Positions 26,416-34,277 of a stretch of DNA of 64,000 nt are shown here, piece after piece. Made by a program: the position numbers and the translations under genes. The stretch's first letter is position 1. Each line of letters starts with the position of its first letter. The notes below the pieces were generated by a model, which made no database searches, had not been told where the DNA came from, and saw nothing but the letters and a program-made list of their open reading frames with translations. Source of the stretch: an uncultured Clostridia bacterium (GTDB taxonomy: Bacteria; Bacillota; Clostridia; Christensenellales; UBA1242); NCBI GenBank assembly GCA_944376905.1, contig CALWEA010000001.1, positions 1 to 64,000 on the forward strand. The letters run 5' to 3'.

Positions 26416-27963
26416 ATGAAAACAGCAGTAATATATGCCCGTTATAGTTCAGATAGTCAATCTGAGCAAAGTATTGAAGGTCAAATTCATGTTTGTAAAG
26501 ATTATGCAGAAAAGAATGATATTATTGTAATTGATACCTACATAGATAGAGCAATGACTGGAACAAATGATAATAGAGTTGCTTTTCAAAAAATGTTAAA
26601 AGATAGTTCTAATCATCAATTTTCAGTTGTGCTTGTTTACAAATTAGATAGATTTAGTAGGAATAAATATGAAAGTGTTATCCATAAGAAAACATTAAAA
26701 GACAATGGAGTGAGTCTTATATCTTGTATGGAAAATATACCAAACACCCCAGAAGGTACACTTATGGAAACATTGCTTGAAGGTTTTAATCAATATTTTA
26801 GTGAAGAGTTGACACAAAAAGTAAATCGTGGACTAAGAGAGAGTTGGCTTAAAGGAAACGCAACTGGTGGCAAAAAAGTTTTTGGATATGACATCATAGA
26901 TAAAAAGTATGAAATAAACGAATATGAAAAAGATATTGTCATACGAGTTTTCAGATTATACGCAGATGGTTACAGAGCAAGAGTTATAGCAGAACAACTT
27001 AATGAACTAGGTTATCATAGAATAAATGGTAAAAAGTTTGATGAAAAGTATGTATTATGGATACTTCATAACTCACGATACACAGGAATTGTTGAACATC
27101 ATGGAATAAAGTATGATAAAATATTTCCACGTATAATTGATGATGACCTTTGGAACAAAGTAAATGCAATAAACGATGAAAACAAAATTGCACCTAGTAG
27201 AAAAAAAGAGATTTATGACTATATTTTATCTGGCAAACTTATATGTGGTGAATGCAAACATAAAATGTATGGTGAAAGTGGAACAAGTCATACAAAAGAT
27301 GTCCACTATTACTATGTATGTTCTTCACGAAGAAAAAAGAGATGTCCTTGTGATATGAAATCTATTAAAAAGCAAGAATTAGAAGATATTGTAATAAATA
27401 CTATAATACAAGTGTTAAACAGTGAAAATAATATCAAGTTTTTAACCGATAAAATTTTTGAATATCACAAACAACATGCAAATGATAATGCAAACTTGAA
27501 ACTATTAGAACAAAGAGAAAAAGAAATAAATAAAGCTTGTCAAAATATGATTAAAGCGATTGAGCAAGGAATAATAACCGAAATGACAAAAAGTCGTTTG
27601 AGTGAACTTGAAACAGAACTTGAACAAATAAAAATTGAAATCACAAAAGAAAAACATAAAAACAATTTGCTTTTAACAAAGGAAGATATTGACCAATTTT
27701 TACGAAAGCAAGTGTTTGAAGATACAAGCAACATAAAGATACGAAAATTATTAGTGAATACTTTTGTTAGATCAATCTATTTATATAATGATGCAGTAGT
27801 TATATTGTTTAACTATACAAATAATCCAACGCCACCCAAATTTACACTTGAAGAAAACATTGAAACGGAAAAGCAGATTAATTCTGCTTTATCTAAAACT
27901 CAAAGTTCGTGCATATTACCTCAATCCGCACCAGTTTATTTTTTGAAAAACTTTGTAACTTAA
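26416..27963 (+). CDS. Large serine recombinase (site-specific integrase)
   Basis: 515 residues. The N-terminal resolvase domain (1-150) has YARYSSDSQSEQSIEGQ with the catalytic Ser and VYKLDRFSRNKYES with the conserved Arg pair. The recombinase domain (about 165-270) has NGKKFDEKYVLWILHNSRYTG. The zinc ribbon has CGECKHKMYG and a second Cys pair in KRCPC. A coiled coil (about 360-430) follows. Such enzymes insert and excise integrative elements without host factors, so this gene is probably what moved the island. The start is an ATG behind AAAAGGAG. No excisionase-like gene or attachment repeats were found. Confidence 0.93.
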   Translation: MKTAVIYARYSSDSQSEQSIEGQIHVCKDYAEKNDIIVIDTYIDRAMTGTNDNRVAFQKMLKDSSNHQFSVVLVYKLDRFSRNKYESVIHKKTLKDNGVSLISCMENIPNTPEGTLMETLLEGFNQYFSEELTQKVNRGLRESWLKGNATGGKKVFGYDIIDKKYEINEYEKDIVIRVFRLYADGYRARVIAEQLNELGYHRINGKKFDEKYVLWILHNSRYTGIVEHHGIKYDKIFPRIIDDDLWNKVNAINDENKIAPSRKKEIYDYILSGKLICGECKHKMYGESGTSHTKDVHYYYVCSSRRKKRCPCDMKSIKKQELEDIVINTIIQVLNSENNIKFLTDKIFEYHKQHANDNANLKLLEQREKEINKACQNMIKAIEQGIITEMTKSRLSELETELEQIKIEITKEKHKNNLLLTKEDIDQFLRKQVFEDTSNIKIRKLLVNTFVRSIYLYNDAVVILFNYTNNPTPPKFTLEENIETEKQINSALSKTQSSCILPQSAPVYFLKNFVT

Positions 27964-28060
27964 AATTTAGTTGAAAGAAAAGTTATTAAAAAAATTAGTT
28001 TGTTAAATAATAGAAATTAATCTATAAAATTTAATTAAAAAATTTATTTACAAAACAAAT

Positions 28061-28094
28061 AAAAATCCACTAATTTAATTAGTGGATTTTTTAT
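28061..28094 (+). terminator. Rho-independent terminator
   Basis: AAAATCCACTAAT pairs with ATTAGTGGATTTT around a 3-base loop, then T-rich sequence. It ends the recombinase gene. Confidence 0.85.
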
Positions 28095-28454
28095 CAGCAA
28101 ATCTAAAATACCCTCCCAAATATTCTGGGGTTTTTAGTTACAAAAAATGGACGCCGTTATTCCGTCGCCCATTTTTAAAAAATTTTAGCAAATTTAAAGT
28201 TTTTTGGAAAAAGATTTTATTATAATCAGTAATAGTTTATTATATTCGACGAGTTTTTTATTTAATTTAGCAATTGTTTTTATTATTTGGCAAAAAATTT
28301 TTATTATATATTGCAATGGTTTTTATCATATTCGAAAAAAGGTTTTGTTTAATTTATCAATGGTTTTTATTTAATTTAGTGAGTATTTTTAAATATGCTA
28401 ATGGTTGTTTTTTAGAGTCTTAGTTAGTTTGTTGAGTTATAAGTAAGCACGTTA

Positions 28455-28538
28455 AATGTATAAGTGTGTTTTTTAAACATATAATGTATAAGTGTGTTTT
28501 TTAAACATATAATGTATAATTGTGTTTTTTAAACATAT
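28455..28538. repeat. Three tandem 28-base repeats
   Basis: Units at 28455-28482, 28483-28510 and 28511-28538, nearly identical (AATGTATAAGTGTG then TTTTTTAAACATAT). Copy B has two units. Non-coding, downstream of the variable-region gene. Confidence 0.85.
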
Positions 28539-28642
28539 ATGGCTGGTTTTTAATTATATTATAACGCGTAGACTATCCCTGTTGGTTAGAATGTTTATTT
28601 TGCATGTTTAAACCCTTATTCTCGCTCATTCTTTTTCGTTCC

Positions 28643-30111
28643 CTACGCTAGATTAAGGACAAAAGCGGGACGCAAGGCGTAGGAGTTAACGTCAGGGTCG
28701 CCATCCACCTTCCCAGTCGAATCGACGCACAGCGCATCGGTAAGGTAGTCGATAATACCCGAACGCAACCACCAAGAAGATGCACTATTTTGCGTTCCTC
28801 CTGATGAGTATGCCGTTTCTTTTGCAACTAGATTAGATTGACTTGAACCAGTGTTTGCTGGTGTAAAATATGTTGATAAATTATATGAATCTGTCGTATT
28901 TATATAACCATCATAATCAGTATAATTTCTATTTGAACCCAATAAAAACATGTTATATGATAATGTATTCCAACCTGTTGAGTTAAGATTTCCATAAAAA
29001 CTTGTTATTTTTATTGTTTTTGGTATTATTTTTGTTCTTTGATTATCTGTAAACATTGTATTATATAAACTATTTGCATTATCCTCATCATTTAAAACTT
29101 TTGTAGCATTTGATCCTGAAAAATGGGTAGATGTTGTAGTTGAGCGTAGTAAACCATATTCACTTAAAACTAAAACTTCAGTCGCATCTTCCCATTTTTC
29201 ACTTGTTGCTGTTCTATATTGAAATGTGTTTGTTTCTTCGTCATATCGCCATAATCCCGAACTTGATGACTCATTTCTTGCTTGATTACCTGTCGTGAAT
29301 AAAACATGTTCTCCTTCATCTCCGTAAAGTCCGTTTGTTACTCCTATTACTATCCAACGTACTGGCTCAACTAAGTAATAATTACTTCCTTTTAATGCAT
29401 ATTTTTTACTTCCGTCATTGTTATCAACATAATATGTCCCTTGTTGTGTTGCACTTATTTCAGTTTTTGTTCCTGCATAACTTTGTGGATATTCTCCCAT
29501 TTCTATATAATGAACATAGCGGTTTGATGTGTTGTTATTATAAACTGGACCTTTCCCGCTTGCGTATTCATAAACAGTATAGCAAGGCATTTCTTCAAAT
29601 TTGATATTAATCTTTAATGCTCCTAAAAGAGCAGGGTTATCGGCTGTAACGCCAGTTTGTATAGATAATTGAGTCGCAGTTGTTTTAATGTTTGTGTTTT
29701 TTCTGTTGTTTCTCCACAATTAACACTTGCAAAAATATTTTTTGTTTCACCATTTAGAATATAAAACTTAAAATAAACTAAACCTGTTGAATCTGGCGTT
29801 AAACTATTTGCCTCTAATCTTATTGTATCACTAGAAATACTTTGAATATACATTCCATTTGAAACAGGGTTTAAACTGTTATAAATTTCAACATATTCAG
29901 TTTCTTCAATTGTTTGGTTAAACGTTCCACTATTTGCTCCGTCTATTCCCATTTCAACTTTAACTAAATATTCCGGTTGATATGATATACCAACATTTAT
30001 TTGTGAATTCTTTAATATTGTTAAAGCATAAACTCCCATAAAACCCATTAAGCAAATTGTTAAAATAAAACTTGTTGTTAAAAATATTATTTTCTTCTTT
30101 GATTTTGTCAT
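28643..30111 (-). pseudogene. Frameshifted surface protein with C-type-lectin-like variable C-terminus, copy A
   Basis: Homologue of the intact gene at 54410-56257. The N-terminal part (30111 down to about 29690) encodes a membrane or signal segment (ILTICLMGFMGVYAL) and a beta domain. Its frame is lost near a run of six A on the coding strand (CAGAAAAAACAC, about 29693), and the rest continues in another frame to 28643. The Ig-like domain of copy B (about 100 residues) is absent. The C-terminal domain has RYVHYIEMGEYPQ, PVRWIVIGVT and WWLRSG through ALRPAFVLNLA, the lay-out of a C-type-lectin/FGE-like fold of the kind annotated DUF6273. The last 26 codons before ALRPAF are highly diverged from copy B. 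The frameshift may be decay, a phase-variable switch or an assembly error. Confidence 0.8.
28679..28756 (-). other. Putative DGR variable region, copy A
   Basis: 26 codons bounded by TGGTGGTTGCGTTCGGGT on one side and GCCTTGCGTCCCGC on the other, both identical in copy B. Against copy B, 18 codons differ and 16 of these keep their third base. The block is strikingly G+C-rich for this genome. This is the pattern made by adenine-directed mutagenesis of AAC/AAT codons in diversity-generating retroelements. Confidence 0.7.
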
Positions 30112-30382
30112 AATAAAACTCCTTTTCTCTTGTAGTTTTAACTTGTATTAAATTTATATACTATCTTGTTTTTATCTCATCTTTAATAAACCAATTTTTT
30201 GTCTTTTATAATATGTTATTTTTAAAATAATTTTTATTTTTTTAATTTGTCATTATTTATCGTTATAAGTTAATTTTTATTTTTTTAAAAACTATTTTTT
30301 GTTTAAACGTTTATTATTTCTTGCTTGTAAATATTAAGGAAAATTGATTTAAAAATTAATTCTTATTATAAGTCTTAACAAG

Positions 30383-30412
30383 ATTATATCATTCCTTTAA
30401 TACTTTTGTCAA
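30383..30412 (-). promoter_or_regulatory. Sigma-A promoter of surface-protein gene, copy A
   Basis: On the minus strand TTGACA (30412-30407), 18-base spacer, TATAAT (30388-30383). The predicted leader is about 265 bases of A/T-rich sequence. The same promoter is kept in copy B (56533-56562). Confidence 0.75.
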
Positions 30413-30597
30413 AACTTTTTAAGTAATTTTTTTAAATTTTTATAATTTTAAATTTGCAGTTTTTCAAACATCTAACTCTTTAATTTAAAATTTTTTTAAC
30501 TTTTAAAGTATCAAATTTGTATTTTATAAAAATTGAAAGATATATTCAAAAACTCCTTTATTTATAAGACTTTTTTTAAATTTTAATCCCCCTTTCA

Positions 30598-30795
30598 ACT
30601 GCGTATTTAATGTATATATACGCAGTGATTTTCAATATATAGTGAAAAATTTTAGTAAATAAAAACATAAAAAGCATAAAACAAAATAAAAACATATAAA
30701 ATTTTTAAAAAATATTTGATAATTATGTTTTATTATGCTAAAATATTATTGTTGAGATAAGAAAAAACTGCGTATATATACATTAAATACGCAGT
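30598..30795. repeat. 29-base inverted repeat pair enclosing a short transcript, copy A
   Basis: 30598-30626 and 30767-30795 are perfect reverse complements; each is also nearly self-complementary (ACTGCGTAT with ATACGCAGT). Between them a rightward promoter, TTGATA (30716-30721), 17 bases, TAAAAT (30739-30744), would start a transcript of about 50 bases that ends at the right repeat, which has a T-run and acts as terminator. In copy B both arms carry the matching base change. Confidence 0.7.
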
Positions 30796-30804
30796 ATTTT
30801 TTTG

Positions 30805-30833
30805 TAGACTTTTTATTTTTCTTATTATATAAT
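30805..30833 (+). promoter_or_regulatory. Promoter abutting the start codon (leaderless mRNA)
   Basis: TAGACT (30805-30810), 17-base spacer, TATAAT (30828-30833). The expected transcription start, about 7 bases on, is the A of the ATG at 30840. No ribosome-binding site is present. Confidence 0.55.
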
Positions 30834-30839
30834 ATGACT

Positions 30840-31694
30840 ATGAAAAAATTAGTTATTAATAAAAACAAAAGATTAATTGTTTATATTGTTTTAATTTTTT
30901 TATGTGTTTCATTTGCAGTTGGGTTAGGTTTATTTATAAACAACTCTAAATCTAAAAATATTTTAGGTGTTTGGTGGTGGAACAATAAATTAGATGCTTC
31001 TTATTTAGATTTTGCTGAATCTAATAATGTTACAGAAATTTATTATTATTCTTCTTCTTTTACTGAAAAGACTTCTGAATTTATCAAAAATGCAAACAAC
31101 AAAGGTATGAAAGTTTTTTGGCTTACAGGTGATTGTAAATGGATTAACAATTTTTCTTTATTAGAAGAAAAAGTTAATAATTTTATTGAATATCAAAATG
31201 TTTCACAGTATAAATTTGACGGAATTCATTTTGATATTGAACCACACCAATTATCTAACTTTGAAACTGATAAAATTAACCTTTTAACTAAATTTGTTGA
31301 ATTGGTTTATCAAGTTAAAAATAAATACTCAAATATTTATATTGAATATGATATTCCTGTTTGGTTGCATGATAAAATTTCTTTTAATAACCAAACAAAA
31401 CCTGTTTATGAATTCATTATTGACTATTCCAACAAAATAACATTAATGAGTTACAGAGACTCGTTTCAAGAAATATACAATTCTATTATAGATGAATTGA
31501 ATTATGCTATTAGTGTTAATAAAGTTATTAATTTTGCAGTTGAAACTCAAGATAATCTTGAAGACGACATAACCTTCGTAGAAGAAGGTGAAGAATTTAT
31601 GTTTGAGCAAATAAAACAATTAAAAAATATTATTCCTCAAAATTATGGAGTTGCTATTCACCATATTGTTAGTTGGGTTGATTTAAAAAAATAA
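30840..31694 (+). CDS. Membrane-anchored glycoside-hydrolase-like protein
   Basis: 284 residues from the ATG at 30840; an ATG two codons earlier touches the -10 box and is unlikely. There is one N-terminal membrane helix (about 10-32), so the rest faces outside. The body reads as a TIM barrel: LGVWWWNNKLDASYLDF, NNKGMKVFWLTGD, then KFDGIHFDIEPHQL, which has the D-x-D-x-E arrangement of GH18-like barrels on strand 4, then IEYDIPVW and ITLMSYRD on later strands. The substrate is unknown; cell-wall glycans are plausible. It lies beside the surface-protein cassette. Confidence 0.7.
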   Translation: MKKLVINKNKRLIVYIVLIFLCVSFAVGLGLFINNSKSKNILGVWWWNNKLDASYLDFAESNNVTEIYYYSSSFTEKTSEFIKNANNKGMKVFWLTGDCKWINNFSLLEEKVNNFIEYQNVSQYKFDGIHFDIEPHQLSNFETDKINLLTKFVELVYQVKNKYSNIYIEYDIPVWLHDKISFNNQTKPVYEFIIDYSNKITLMSYRDSFQEIYNSIIDELNYAISVNKVINFAVETQDNLEDDITFVEEGEEFMFEQIKQLKNIIPQNYGVAIHHIVSWVDLKK

Positions 31695-31886
31695 TTTTAT
31701 ATTTGTTTAAAGTAAACTTTTATTTAAAGTTTATTTTTTTTACTATTTAATTATATTATAAAAACATTATCATTTTTATTGAAAACTTTATTGGAACAAT
31801 AAACTTTAAAATTTCATAGTGTGATATAGGTTTAATTATACTTTTAAATACTAAGTTCTTATAAATATTAAAGGATAAGATAATAT

Positions 31887-33978
31887 ATGGCATTTATACA
31901 AAGATTTTCAACTATAGATAGAGGAAGTATTAGGTTTATAGGTAATACCCTTGGATTAAGTAAGGCATCTAACACAACTTCAGCAGGTAATCTAGGTAGT
32001 ATTGGAGCGTTTACAACTCTCTCCAACAATCAAGTTTCTAATTTTCCAGTAGGGACAACGCTAAATTATATAGATAATGCTTCATCTGCTTTATTAAATC
32101 TTCCGTTGGGAAGTAGTATTCTTTATGCAGAATTAATTTGGGGTGGATTATACAAGTCTGAAACACAAAATATTTCCCTTCTTTAGATAATCCAGTAACC
32201 TTAAATGTTAATGGCCAAAATTTTACAATTTCGCCAGATTCAATAACATCGCAAAATTTTATAATACCTTCAACCGCTAGTTTTACAATTGGTTTTTACG
32301 TAAGAACTGCAGATGTTACCTCAATAGTTTCTTCTATTATAAATGGGACTTACACTGTTTCATGTGTTCCGGCTTTGATAGCGCCAATTGATAACCAAAC
32401 ATCTCAAACTAATCACGCAGGCTGGACTCTTGCTGTTGTTTATAGAAATTCATTAGAAACATTGAGAAATTTAACTTTATGGACGGGAGGTGCCGTCGTT
32501 GGTCCTTCAACCCCTGTAACAGATGTTGTTTTAAGCGGATTTCAAACTCCTTCTACTCAACCCGTTTCTGGTAAAGTTTTTCTATCCGCACAAGAAGGTG
32601 ATGCTGTTTTAACAGGAGATCAATTTTTGTTTGGAAAAAATATTCAATCACTTTCTGCTATGTCTGGTCCAAACAATCCTGTTAATAATTTTTTTGGTTC
32701 TCAAATAAATGATGAAAACGGATTAATTGATACAACAGGAACGTTTGGAACGAGAAATGCAAATGCAGAAGCGGGAACTAATATTTCTGCTGGTCGTCAA
32801 GGTTGGGATATTACTGCTATTGATGTTTCTTCTAAATTAGAAACATCACAAAGTAGCGCTTTGTTTAGATTTACTAGTGAGGGGGATTTATATGTTCCAA
32901 ATGCTTTGGCTATACAAATCGACTCTTTGGGGGCGTTTTTAATTACTAATAAAGCAGTTGACTCAAATACAAAACTTGTTAACGAAAATATTAATTATAC
33001 AATTAGTTTGGAAAATGTTGGACAATTAACAGCAACAAATATAAAAGTTAATGATTTAATTCCTGAAGGGTTAGAACTTGTTCCTGATACAATATTTGTT
33101 GATGGAGTTATTCAGCCTAATGATTTTCCAATTAATATTTCCAGCATAGATGCTAACGCAACAAAAACAATAGAATATAGTTTAGTGGCAAAATCGGTTC
33201 CAGTAATTAATCCGGCAATTAACACTGCAAAAATTAATTTTCAGTTTGAGCCTTTTGCGGGTTATACAGTTAATATTGAAACAAAAACAAATAATGTTAG
33301 CGTTGCAATAATAAAAGAAGATATGAATATTATCAAAACTGTTGACAAAGGTATAGCATTAAAAGGTGAAACATTTTAAATTTTGCAACACTAAATTATA
33401 GCGTTGAAGACCCAGTTAGAGGACCAGTAAATTATGCAGAAAATAGCAATACAGTTAATATTCTTTTGGTTGCACAAGATGTTAAAATAACCGCCTTAAA
33501 AAGTGTTGATAAAGATGTTGCATATGAAGGAGATACATTACATTATCAGACCATAATTACAAATAATGGAAGTCAAACAATAAAAAATATTGATTTTAAA
33601 GATACTCTTTCGCCAGATGTTAATTTTGTTATTAATTCTGTTAAAATTAATGGCATTTCGTATTTGGATTACAATCCATCGCAAGGTTTCAATTTGCCAG
33701 AATTAGAATCAAATAAATCAATCAATGTTGAATTTGATGTTGATATTCTACAAAACATAGAAAATAATATAGTGAATAATATTGCTTTAATTGAAGTTCA
33801 AAGTGATGGAACTATATTAAATTTTCCAACTAATGAAGTATCGACATTTATAAATAAAAGAAATCAACCCTTAATTTCTTATGGTATTCCAATTAATAAA
33901 TGGTGTTTACCGTGTAAGATAGATTTTTGTTGCAAAAGGTGTCATTGTAGCAAAAAATGTTATAAAAAATATTTTTAA
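31887..33978 (+). pseudogene. Broken DUF11-repeat surface protein
   Basis: The start, MAFIQRFSTIDRGSIRFIGN, is typical of clostridial and Bacillus DUF11 repeat proteins. Frame breaks occur near 32175 (after TQNIS; the other frame goes on with PSLDNPVTLNVNG) and near 33377 (after LKGETF; the other frame goes on with LNFATLNYSVEDP). Both lie in short C or T runs. At the second break most of one DUF11 unit is missing. The last part has a complete DUF11 unit and ends in a Cys-rich tail (WCLPCKIDFCCKRCHC). The protein would be about 690 residues if restored. Either a decayed gene or base-calling errors in homopolymers. Confidence 0.8.
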
Positions 33979-34191
33979 TTGTATAAGTTTTATTTGGAAA
34001 ATCTAATAAAAAAGATATAATTACTTTACTTAAAATAAATTTATAATTATAATATAAGTTATGTAGTTAGTAGTATTGCATAATTTATTTTTTACTAATT
34101 AAACAATATTGTAATAACCATATAGTAACTATATTAATTCAAAAAAAATATTATAAAATGTATGACATATAAAAAAACAAAAAAATTTGCA

Positions 34192-34249
34192 ATACAATAT
34201 ATGGTTTTTTAAAAATATTCTTGACACAAGATATTGTATTTGATATAAT
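34192..34249 (+). promoter_or_regulatory. nrdD promoter with two NrdR boxes
   Basis: TTGACA (34221-34226), 17-base spacer, TATAAT (34244-34249). Two copies of the NrdR palindrome lie 32 bases apart: ATACAATATATGGTTT (34192-34207) and ACACAAGATATTGTAT (34224-34239). The second matches the known consensus at 14 of 16 positions and overlaps both the -35 box and the spacer. Three helical turns between boxes is the usual spacing for NrdR, which represses reductase genes when dATP is high. Confidence 0.75.
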
Positions 34250-34277
34250 AACAAAATTATAAGAGGAGAATTAACAA

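Larger units (their letters stand above)
28141..30803. repeat. Duplicated cassette, copy A
   Basis: This segment matches 53691-56955 in order and orientation: a hairpin (AAAAATGG/CCATTTTT), about 450 bases of degenerate ATT/TTTA-rich repeats, the surface-protein gene on the minus strand, its long leader, and a paired 29-base inverted repeat. Copy A is about 600 bases shorter because it lacks an inner domain of the gene and some filler repeats. Flanking genes differ, so it is a segmental duplication. Confidence 0.9.

Noticed and set aside
17585..28140. Attachment-site duplication of the tRNA-Leu 3' end
   Set aside because: I scanned downstream to the end of the recombinase region and found no second copy of GGGGTTCAAGTCCC or CTACCCGCACCA.
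28455..28538. CRISPR array
   Set aside because: The repeats are directly tandem without spacers and no cas genes are present.
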